From assembly GCA_028015205.1 (NCBI GenBank), contig CM051517.1, positions 11,952,501 to 12,016,500 on the forward strand: DNA of 64,000 nucleotides, read 5' to 3'. The translations under genes and the position numbers were made by a program. This document shows positions 47,101 to 59,100 of this stretch, piece by piece. The notes beneath the pieces are model-generated. The model had not been told where the DNA came from and ran no database searches. It was given only the letters and a program-made list of their open reading frames with translations. This DNA is from Mytilisepta virgata. Taxonomy: Eukaryota > Mollusca > Bivalvia > Mytilida > Mytilidae. The number at the start of each line of letters is the position of its first letter. Positions within the stretch are counted from its first letter, which is position 1.

Positions 47101-50100
47101 AGGAAAAGTTTACCTAGAATCAGACAATTACGCTTGTTTCTAGACGACAAAGACATTCTTAGATGTGGAGGACGTATACATAATGCACCCTTGTCAGAAA
47201 CCGCTAAATATCCTACAAATCACCATTTATCGAAGCTAATTGTGATGGATGCACACGAGAGAGTAATTCATTCAGGAGTAAACTCGACAATTTCACAACT
47301 CAGACAAACATTTTGAATTCCGTCGATCAGACAATTAGTACGTAAAATATTGAAGAAGTGCGTTATCTGCCGCAAAGTCATGGGATTACCGTATACGGCG
47401 CCGGATCCACCTCCGTTACCAAAGATTAGACTACAAGAGGCGCCACCATTTAGTGCAACAGGGATAGATTTTTCAGGCGCATTACACGTTAAAGACAAGA
47501 ACAATGTTTTGCGAAAGGCTTACATATGTTTATTCACCTGCGCCACCACCAGAGCGGTACACTTAGAAGTTGTGACAAACTTATCCGTAGAGACATTTTT
47601 ACAGGCGTTCAGACGATTTTGCAGCAGAAAATCAATACCCAGAATTATCATGTCCGATAACGCATGTACTTTTATTTCTGCTTCCGAGGAGATTAGACAG
47701 TTGTGTGAATCTGAAACTTTACGAGAGACTTTTTCCACCCAAGGGATTGAATGGCAGTTCATCACTAAACGCGCCCCCTGGTTTGGGGGTTGGTGGGAGC
47801 GGTTAATAGGTATGACGAAAACTTGTTTGAAGAAAATATTAGGAAAATCACTTGTTGATTTAGAGACACTACAGACCGTTGTCACCGAGATCGAATCCAT
47901 TCTAAACGATAGACCGTTAACATACATTTCTTCAGACCCGGAGGACCTTGAGCCACTTACCCCTGCTCACCTTTTATACGGCCGTAGGATAAATACATTG
48001 CCGTATCCACAAACTAGTGAAATTGAATTGACTGAAGTTTCAGGAATTCGTAAGGAAAACTTAACGAAACGTTCAGAGAGACAATCTTTACTGTTAAACC
48101 AATTTTGGAATAGATGGAAAAAGGAGTATGTAACATCACTTAGAGAATTTCACACGAAAACTGGAGATAATTCGACGAAAATTAAGATCGGAGACGTGGT
48201 ACAAATTCATGATGATAGACACAGAATATTATGGAAAACCGGAATTGTTGAGGAACTTATTAAAGGAAAAGATGGACTTGTTCGTTCAGCTATTATACGA
48301 ACTAAAACAGGAACTACATCTCGCCCGGTCGTCAAGCTCTATCCACTAGAGATTTGCACGGAAGAGGGAACTACAGAAGAGGAATCTCAACTCGAAGATG
48401 AAACTGCGACAACAGGACGGAAATTACCACATCGTGAAGCGGCCCAGAGAGCTAAAGAGAAAATAAATTTATGGACACATTAGCTATTAACTAGCATCAT
48501 ACCAATTCATGATACTTGTGAAATATGGACTGTTAATAGTGATAATGGACTGTTCAAAGTGTTAGTGATTATGAACTGTTTAAAGTGATATTGATGATGA
48601 ACAATTATCGAAATGATTAATTTACATAGAAACTGCGTTCGAAACGTAAACTGTGAGATATATGGAGCAATTCGTTCGTGATTCATAGAGACTGTGATGA
48701 AGAATTTGATTTTATAGACTGTGTTAAAGTTTTATGATTTAGAGACTGCTAAAGTTTCGTATTTTATTTATCTGAGAGACAGTAATTTTTTCTTTAATTT
48801 TCACAATATTGTAATGTAAAGTTAAAATTTTGAATTTCATTTCGCGGCCCCCAGGATGTCGAGAAGCGCGGGATACACGACGTCGCGTTTTCCTATTGTA
48901 ACCAAGGTCGACGTCAGTGCGGCGGCGTCGCCTTAGTATCTGAGTAGCAAGTAAACGTAAAGCTGTACAGCTGTGTTTTGTTCTGTCTTACATTAGAGTG
49001 TAATCCCCGACAGTGTATCTATGAAACTTCTTCATTGTATGTGCCTTGGTTAGTACTGAGCAGTCAAACATGATGACCTACATTTTAGACGAGGCATCTG
49101 TGTCTTACACACACAATTTCTAGTTTTTGTCTTATTTCATAAGTACTTTTAATAAATATTAAATATAACAACGAATATTCTGCATTTATTATCAATGTGC
49201 TATACACTATCCACGTCCGTATACTAAAAAATCCTAAAGGGATATAAGCCGCCATCTTTGTTTGTCTACCCTTGCCACAATTAAAATCAATTAAAAATAC
49301 TTCCAGAATATTTGTTGTTATGGTAAATATTTATTAAAAAATAAAATAATAATTAAATAAATATCCAGATGTCGGGCCACTGTGATATTTTTGTGTGCAG
49401 CTGCATGATGAAGAGACTGACTATGTGACATAAAATGAAGGTCACCTGACCCAAAGTGACCTACAATCATATTTCTTGGTGTGACTGTGCATCTTGGGGA
49501 GTAACACAGCCTCCCATCAAATTAGGTCACTCTTACCTACTTATTGTGCTTCATTTACTTAGGTTACGGTTGTCTCCAATATTTTGGTGAAAACGCTAAA
49601 ACACAATAAGACAATAATTGAAAAACATTGGTCACAGATATATTTTAGTTATGCTGGGAATTGATGATTTATAAAGGGAGATAACACAAAATTTTGTGCA
49701 TTTTATATTTTCGAATTAAATTTATAAATCTAAACATTTTAATTGCATTCTACCTGTAAATCGTCTAGATTCGCTTTTAACCCTGGGAATCTCTTCCATA
49801 TAAATATAGGTTCCAATAGTTATACTTGTCTAGAGAAATAACTCTCTTTAAGATTTAGAGTAAGGACTATTAATGGTATAAGAAAATAAAGACTGAGGTG
49901 CAACTATGACAGTTTGGAGTCTTTGTAGGTGTAAAGCTTCCTGGGCTTTTATGTATAAGGTTATTTTGTTACAGTTTAAAAAGAAGTTATGTTGACTATT
50001 TACAGCAATTATTGAAATACATTTAGAGGACAAAGAAGGTAGAGTTAAAAGTATCCATATGGTAAAGGGAAAATTAAGTATAGATATTTCAAATTAATTA

Positions 50101-53100
50101 GGGATTGGATTAAGTTTATTCCAAAATGGTTGAGGTAGATTATATTCTGTATAGCATTAAATTCATTATTAAGATAATATTCTGTTTTAAAATATCATAT
50201 AAATTGTAATATAACCTAAATACTGCAGGTATGTTCCAATATCTTGTTAACACATTATAATAAGTTGGAGTCATGACAAATGTTAAGTTATGATTTCACT
50301 TGATAATATTTTGATATTATTTAGGATTGGATGAGTTGTTAATAGAAATTTTCTTCAGATTTTTTTTGTCATGTTTGTTTGTTTTGATATTGCACAATTT
50401 TACCATGTTATTGTAACGCTTGCCACAGGTACAAACCTATAAACTTAATGTTGCTGTAAATCTAGATTTACCAAAGATGAAAAACAACTAAGATGTATTT
50501 CAAGGTTTGGTATAAAGTTAAATTTGATGTGAAAGTAGAAAGTGAATATAAAATGAACAGATATAGTTTTTGGCTTGTTCCAAAATTTAGCTGTTTGATA
50601 ATAATGAGTATTTTGTACTTTCCACATATATCATAATATATATAATTTTATTGTCATTTAAGGTAAAGAGATGGGCCACATATTAGATCTACAACCACTG
50701 TATGTATTTGAACATCATGAAGATATTGTACGGAGCATTATTTGGCATGAATCCAAAATATATTCAGCTGGGTAAGTCTCATGAATGATTTATTTACACT
50801 GCTGGCAACAGATTCTTGATTCTCATAATTTTGTTTCCACAGTATTTTCATTATATTATAAATGCAGTTCTGTATATATGCAGTAAGTATATACATAATA
50901 TACAAGCCTTTGAAAGAGGTAGAAATGCAAGGCTTACCAAGCATTCTCGCTGTTTTGCAGGGACTACAAAATAAACCAAATATATTGTCTGGCAATGTAC
51001 TTATATTGTGTTCATCCTGCAACACTAAATCATTATCTGTTTTAGCAAAAACGGCATGAAAATGGAATGTTTACAGGGCTCACCCTGGAGGGTGATTCAG
51101 GTGAAGAAGTAGCCTTGTTGTGTTTTACTTCGCCCAAACTGTCGTCAAAAGCGAAGTTGAAGTCACCCGAAAATTGTTAAGTTGTCTCAACTCATGTAAA
51201 AGTGAGGTTTTAGGTGACTAAAAATTTTATTACTCGCCTGATACATTTCATTGGCAGAAATGGCAAATATGACAGCCGTTATTAATGAAAATGAAATCCA
51301 TGCCATCATTTTTTTTTTTTTTATCAATAACAAATGGGAAATAATGCAGTAAGAAAAATATGGGTAAACTCAACCCACTGACAACCATATTTACAATAAT
51401 TTATACCATCGGAATGTAGTGACAATGAAAAAAACAACAAGAAAGATACTGTGAATGAAGTAACGATTAGGTTTTATGAACTTCAGAAGTCTTTATATTG
51501 ACTCTGTTGTATACATTTTGTAAACTGGCTTAAAAGGCATGCAAGTTTAGTTCGCCTTTACCCAGTTGATTTATAATTCAGAGAATGAATCTGAATTTCT
51601 GTGAAAAAAAACATTAAAAAAATTACAATAAGACTAGCTTCTAAAAAAACATAATCATAGTTCCGATTGGTGTTTTGTAACGACATGTAATGACCTCTCC
51701 CCGTTCTCTCTCCACTTCTTCTTGTCAGCTTCAGAGAGAGAAGTCACTTCGTCCTGTCATACTGGAGAAGGGTGAGCCCTGATCTTGAGCTGATTTGAAG
51801 AAGGGACTTTTTAGCATGTAATCTAGAGAAACGACATTATAAGTACTGTGAACCAGTACACAATACAAATTATTGATGTATATGAGGACAAGGTTACCAG
51901 GAGACTTTATTATAAAATGTTATTTACACATACATTTATATGTATTTTGTAGAGTTAGTTTTTTACAAAATCTTGAGTAAAATCCAATTCAAAATATTTA
52001 TAACAGATAATAAAAACCTAAAAACATCATGTCCCCCAAAAAGAAATACTTCTAAAGTATAGATATCTGAGAATCTGAAATGTTACCAAATGTTTTAGTG
52101 TTATTGTAATTTCACTGATGTTTTAGTATGATTGTAATTTCACTGATGTTTTAGTATGATTGTAATTTCACTGATTTTTTAGTATGATTGTAATTTCAGT
52201 TATGATGGTAAACTGATGATATATGATGTTTCACATATGAGAAATGAGAGTGTTAAAGAACCAATGATGTAAGTGGGTATCTAGCTATATTGCTGTGATA
52301 TATGAAATGAATTGTAAGTGAGAAAAAAAAAGATTTGTTTTTTAGTCTTAATAGTGCAAACTGTAAAAAACATCTTACTGATTTCGCTGATTTTTATTGT
52401 ACCAACACTCTAAAAGTGGGGGCTATATTGCATTCACCTTGTTCGTTCGTCTGTGCATTCCCCAACAAATATTTGCATCACACTTTTCTGAGAAACTACT
52501 GAATGAAATGACTTTATATTTAACAGCATGTTAATAGTGAAGAGTTGTAACGTGTGTGCACTTTTTGGATCTGTTGGACACCTACTTCCTGTTTGCCAAT
52601 ACTTTGAATTTTTAGCTTACCTGGCCAAAGGCCATGTGAGCTTTTGTCATTACTTGTCGTCCGTCCGCTGTCTGTAAACTTTTACATTTTCATCTTCTCC
52701 TCTGAAACCCCTAGACCTATTGAACTGAAACTTGGCCTCTGAAACCGTAAAGCCAAATGAACTGATTTTTGGTATGGAGCATCTATGGAAGGTCCTTTAC
52801 ATAAGTTTGCATAAATCTTTCTAGTCCGTGAAACAAAATGGCCACCAGAAAACCTTAAATGTTCTGATTGGTCAAAATTTTAAACTTCTCCTCTGAAACC
52901 GTTTGGCCATTGAACTAATACTTGGTATGAATCATTTATAGAAGATCATTTACAAAGTTTCCATCAATCAATTTAGTCTGTAAAATCAAATCAAAAGTTT
53001 GTGACTGCCAGGTGAGTGATACAGGCTCAGCCCACTGAGCCTCTTGTTTAATATTTTGAATGTACATAAAATTTTTCGTCACACTTTCTCAACAGAATGC

Positions 53101-56100
53101 CTTCATACTTAGTCAGCATCTTGACAACAATAAGTTGTAACGTGTGTGAACTTTTCGATAGTGTCGGACACTTACTTCATGTTTGCGGATACTTTAAATT
53201 ATGAGTGGGGTCATTCTTAGCATGACATCACGTGCATTCTTGTTTTTCATTAAGATCAATAAATTTTTTATGTAAAAAATAATTGCCACAAGATATAAAA
53301 TATTAATAAGCCATTGTTAAAAAAAAGTAGAAATTATTTTTCCTTGTCCTTATTAAATTTTTTGAATATTCCAATGAAAAAAAGAGTTTTGTCATTTTGT
53401 CTTAGTCCTTGTAGGAACTCTATATTTCAATCAATGTATTTCAAATTGCAGAAATCACCATGCACATGATGCAGGTATCTCTTGTTTGTTAATGGCTAAA
53501 GACAATGAAAATAACACATGGATTATAACAGGGTCATTTGACAAGACAGCAAAGATTTGGTCAGTAGATGGGAAACTGGTACATCGACTGGATAACTTCA
53601 TGGCCACTGTGTCAGGGATATGTTATGTACCCAGAAATAAAACTGTATGGGTAGCTGGTGGCACATCATATGCCACATTATTTGATCCTAAATCTGGTGA
53701 CAAGGTATAAAACAAAAGCAAAAAAAATAGATTTGTGTGTGACAGGAGAGAAAAAATAAAATGTTTCTTAGATGTGGTAAATAAGGTAGAATTATGACAC
53801 CATGTGAGCTTCAGTGTAAGTAATGCAACTTCTGAATCCTATCCAATAAATTTGATATAAAATCATTTAATTATCCAATATTTTCTTTTCCCATTATAAG
53901 GGATCCTCAATTCAATCAAACTGAATGATATTATTTATAGTTTGAATAATTTTGATATTTAAATGCCTAAAATTTATGAATGAATTAATTCACAACATTG
54001 TAAAGAGCACAAATGAGTTATTACAGGTGTCGTAAAATTTGGCTTTCAGATTTCAGAATAATAATATTTATTCCATTGTCAAATTGGGAAGATTTTAGTG
54101 GAAATTCCAGAATTATGTTTTTGATGTGGCTATTGTTATGACACTTCCTAGAGTGAAATATGACATTTATTTCACTGATAAATATCCAATTTTCTTTTAC
54201 TTGGAAATTATTGTATTTAATTTTCAATCATATGGATAACTTACATTATGTGTGCAATATTTAGACAATTAAAAAAAAAGAAGGAAATTTTCATATTTAG
54301 TTATAAGGCTGATGGCAAATTATTGCGTTGGAATTGCACATTTTGAGGTACGTAATTTGTATTTCAATATTTTAGGTTTCAGAATTCATTGGTACATTTC
54401 AAAAAGAAGAAGAAGAAAAATATTCATTACAGATTTTGAAATACTTCAATGAACTGAGTGAAGTTGTAGGTAAATATTACTGTTAACAGCAGGAAAATAA
54501 ATAAAACGATGAATCTTTGTGTTTAAATATTGGTTAAACTCTGATGAGTTGTTGTATCTTTGATTTGTTTGTTTGTTTAGTTGGGGTTTTACACCATTTT
54601 CAGCACATTTGGCTATTTTGCGGTGGCCAGTTTTTATTGGTGGAGGAAACTGGAGTACCTGGAGAGAACCACCGACCTTCGGTAGGAAAATTGGTGTATC
54701 ATTGATGTATACCATTTAACCTTTCCATATCATATTGAAACAAGTGGAATGTAACGTGCTAACTTGAAGGAATCTGAAAAAAAACAAACACAAAACAGAA
54801 GTATACCCTGTTATTGGGGAATAAAGGTATAAAAATTGAGTGATTTAAAATGTTTCAGCCTGTACCAGTCGAAGACATCTGATAGTATGGAAATATAATA
54901 CCTCTGGTTGTGTAACAGCTCTTAAATGTAAAGCACCATTAGAAAGTCTGTGCTACAGTAAGTAGAAATGTCTTAACGTGATTGTTAAATATTTTAAATG
55001 TAAAGCACTGTTAGAGATTATCTGCTATGATTAGTAGATATGTAAGCTATCCTAACTCTAGAGCACCATACAAGAATCTGTCCAATAGTACATAAGAACC
55101 ATCTTCATGTAATTGTTAACTTTCTTAAATGTGGGACTCCATTAGAGGATCTTTGCTATAGTAAATTAACACTTCTAAATAAGAATGTTAATTGCTCTTA
55201 TATTTTGAAAGTCTTGCTACAGTAATATGTCCTGACAAGACTGAAACAAACATATCGAAGTCTTTTGTTTGTAGTTGTATTAATATAAATACCTAAATGA
55301 CTGAACAATTATTGTAAAGTCTGTATTATTAAGTATCTCAAACTTACGTGACATTACTTTTTGAGCATGAATTGTAAAATGACAACTTTTATATATGTAT
55401 TGTTTTTTAATTGTATTAAACTGGTGAAATATGATTGTGACATTCAATTGTATTAAACTGGTGAAATGTGATTGTGACATTCAGTTGTATTAAACTGGTG
55501 ACATATGATTGTGACATTTTATTTTATGCGACAAAATAGAATAGATTTGACCTTATTGTCCAGATTGAGTAAACCAATGCAGTTTGTTGAGAAAAAGCAG
55601 ATTACATTAATTATATTATAAATCCTATGTTTAATTTTGAAGCAAAGAAAGTTCCAATACTGCTATTCAGTGGAGATCATGCTGGTGTTATCATGAAATG
55701 GGAAAGAATGCAATCCAATCATTTTATGTACAGGTATTGTCTCATGTTTTTTTTGATTTATTGTAATGTGTAAATGTTGACAAGATTTAAAGTATAAAGA
55801 ATCTTAAATTTCATATGTATATATACCAGAAATATATGGTGAATGATTTAACAGCATATTAATTCATGATTCTGCTTTTTATTATGGTAGGAACGTGTTG
55901 ATGTCCTAGTTGGCAGTGTCCAATGACAGTTAGGTTTCCTCTTGTTTACCATTGTTCTATTGAACTTTTCCTTATATTTTACCACAGTGGTTCCCTAAAA
56001 GAAAAACATGTTAGGATTGATTTTGGGAAGTCTGGACCCTCCAGTTCTTTTCTGGGAGTAATTTAAAGGGATTTTTGATAATTTTGGTGTTACTTTTTTC

Positions 56101-59100
56101 TGATTTTTGAATGTTTTGAATGTTCCTTGATGAAAATGGAAAAATTGCTTTCAGATCCGCTTTTCACTATCTGTTACTATTTTACAGATATAAAGGCTCA
56201 AAAAGGGTCTCATCTTAATATTTGAAACTTTCTGATTTCTTATCTGATTTTGATGACTTTTTTTAACTGGTTCATCATAATAAGTACAATAAAAGTGACT
56301 CCAGACATTATTTTGTAATTTTTGTTGTTTTAGAGATAAAATTGACCATTTTATACATTTTTGTATACTGTGAAAAGGATCAAGATGAATTGATTTTCAC
56401 TATAGTCATCATTGTCCTGTTTGATCATGTATAGTGTTGATGATTTCTTTAGCTGTCCTCTCCCACATAACATAAATAGCTTTTGTTTAAACAAACTTTA
56501 ATTTGAAACTGGATTCACAGTTTGTAAATGTTGTTTTGCAGTAATGAACCATATCAGTTAAGTGATACTCAGCTTAAAAAGAAGAAAAAGGCTGGTAGTA
56601 AAGCCAGAGAATTGGTTCTAGAACAACAGCTAAATCAGTCATCTCAGAAAATAGAGCCTACTAAAATAGATCCAGCTAAAGTTAACTTCCAAAATGTACA
56701 GAGTCATTATGCCTACAATAAACCTATACTTCCTCCAGTAAGTTATCTTCTCAAAATATTTCATTTAAATGAATAAATCCCATTTCTTTTAAGTTGTAAC
56801 CAAAACAACTCTTATTACAAACATATGTTTAACATGGGAAATGATATTCAAATTCCTATATTTTGTAACATGCAGTGTCATTTTTTTATCCAATGTTTTG
56901 AAAAAAATACTTAGTTTTTCTGTTATGCATACAAAGGTTGTTTTCATTTAACACTTAGAAGAATAATGGATCGTGTAATGTTTAGAAAATTAAAATTATA
57001 AAAAAAAAAAACAATTTATAGCATCATTGTTATCAAATATTAAAAAACATAATTATCATTGCTGTTACATGCCTAGGCTAGCTGTTAACAATGTAATCAT
57101 CATTGCTTAAGCTATCTTTTATTTATATACATAACACATGTTTGAGAGAGTGATAATGTGCATTATTACCCAGGAAAATTTATTGAGCAATGTGCTACAG
57201 CCGAATATTAGCCTTGTCTAAACCAATGAAAAGATAGGAATTTTACATGATGTATAATAATACGAGTTAATAAATATTTACAACATATAGAACATTTAAG
57301 TGTAAAATCTGTCATTGGTTTGTGAGGAAAAGATGTTTTGTCCAGATAAATTTATTGGTCTCCACTAATTTCAGACCTCAACGAAAGATGACCAGAAAAT
57401 TACCATAATGAAAGTTGTCTTTGTTGAATATTTAGATTATATTATAGCTGCATCAGAGGATAGCAATATATGTAAGTACCTACCAGCATGCCAAAGAAAT
57501 GCTTTGCTTTTCATAGAATGCAGAAACCATTTTTTTTTAGTTATTGAAAACAGAAGCATGTAAATTTTGTTCCATCACTGCTGATCATACATGTATATGT
57601 ATACACGTTCAGTCATGATAAAAAGTCATGTTGCATGAAGAAGTAACTGCACATTTAATTGTTTAAGAAAAAAATTCCTCACATTTCAACAACCCAGAAC
57701 TTTGTAAATCTGCGAAGTGATGTCAACATTCATTAACGGTACTTTTTCACTTGCATGATCAGCTGTATTTTTTCTCTCATATTTTTACAACATCAACATG
57801 TGAACTGTGTTTGTGCTGAAGATAACATGTGTTATGTGGTTTATATGTGGCCTTCTCACCAGATAGACAACATATAGAGATCAGTTAGTTTTTATAGTAA
57901 CATATAAATTAACAGCTATAAAGTAATGGAAAGTTATTCCTCATCTGTAACCATGTTCACAACTGATTTTCAACTTTAGTTTGTCATGAACATTACCGCC
58001 ATGCATTTTTTCTCTTTTTTTTCCAAATTATTTATTATGTAGCATACTATTGCACCTGTTTTTTCCCAACAGTATTTTTATACCACCTCAAATATTTGCG
58101 GTTATAATATCCAACACTTTATTTGGTCAAGCATTATTAAATAGTGTGTCCACACTTACTGTGGATTCATTTATTTTCATGGATACCAGTTTTCACGGAT
58201 AGAGAAAAAAAAGGCATTTTGGGGATACCTAAATTCGTGGATTGCTGGCTTAGAGAAAAATATATAAAAAGATATCATGAACTGCGACAAAACATGCCGA
58301 TCAGATATTGATTTTGTACAGTAAAGTACTGATTTTAAGCGCTTATAAAACAAAAGTGTATTAACAAACAGATTCTTCAAATTTTGAATGGAACAAAGCT
58401 TGTCAAGAATTTAACAAGATTCACAAAATCCGTAATTATTTACTTGTTAGGTTAATCAGGTGTGAAATATATATTGACAAAATTGCAGTCACTTGTCATC
58501 AAATATCTGGGGGCATATATATATATCCATATTTTTAATCCGATTACGATAATTTCAATAATGTCTGCTTTTTTATCATTTAACAAGACGTTATTGCTGT
58601 TATGAGAAAGTCTGTATTGTTTAGGCCTACTTAGGATTAATATTTTTCTTGAATGTTTGAATTAAATAAAAACCGGAAGTGAATTCCGCGACAATTTACA
58701 CAGTCTAAATATTTTTAAAGAAAATTGTTTGAGCGTTTATATGTTACCAAAGACAAAAGTACATGAAACACTGTATCCTCTGTGGATATAGCTGACTCAT
58801 CATATGTCAGTATCCAAGTACATGCTGTAAAACGCAATTGTTCAATATTGTCTCGGATGGGTACATCAAAACTCCGTGGTTTCAAACTTGAGTGCATTTA
58901 AGCTGAAGTAAAAATATTATTTTTCGTTGGATGTTTAAATTGGTGGTTTACTGGGACCCACGAAAACCACGAAAATGGGTATACAACGAATTTTAATGTA
59001 TCCACAGTACTTAAACGGTTTACCTGTCAACATGTTGCAGTCATAAATGCTACATTTGGCAAAGCCCTTTATTTTAGGTTTAGTAAAAAGAAAGGAGGGA

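Larger units (their letters stand above)
42831..49012 (+). mobile_element. BEL/Pao LTR retrotransposon, full length
   Basis: 6182 bp with two identical 156-bp LTRs, a tRNA-His primer site, gag-pol and no envelope gene. Flanked by the 5-bp duplication GTGTA (42826-42830 and 49013-49017). Gene order protease-RT-RNaseH-integrase and the DUF1759/DUF1758-like domains define BEL/Pao. Pol is broken twice (see the reading-frame entries). A purine-rich tract before the right LTR is not obvious (GCGGCCCCCAGGA). Same orientation as the WD40 gene. Confidence 0.97.
42571..49127 (+). repeat. family D Helitron-like repeat, copy 1, split by BEL/Pao
   Basis: Left part AAGCCTTGTCACAAATGTGG and CGATTCTGGTTAAGTTTTGC up to 42830. 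The right part resumes at 49013 and ends with the small hairpin TGTGTCTTACACA, then CTAG-T at ~49127. Same 3' terminus style as 13430-14185. The boundaries against the surrounding TIR element are inferred. Confidence 0.55.
42534..49384. mobile_element. TIR DNA transposon, split by later insertions
   Basis: Inverted ends of ~30 bp: CACAGGGGTCCGACTTCTGG at the left, the complement of CCAGATGTCGGGCCACTGTG at the right, four mismatches or so. The flanking 8-bp duplication ATATTTTT (42526-42533 and 49385-49392) sits exactly at the break in family A. An 8-bp duplication fits hAT or P superfamilies. Its own sequence is only about 290 bp (42534-~42570 and ~49128-49384) if family D is a separate insertion. 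No transposase. Confidence 0.85.

Noticed and set aside
43094..47927. Minus-strand frames within the BEL/Pao element
   Set aside because: They lie opposite gag-pol and have no homology; typical shadows of a coding strand.
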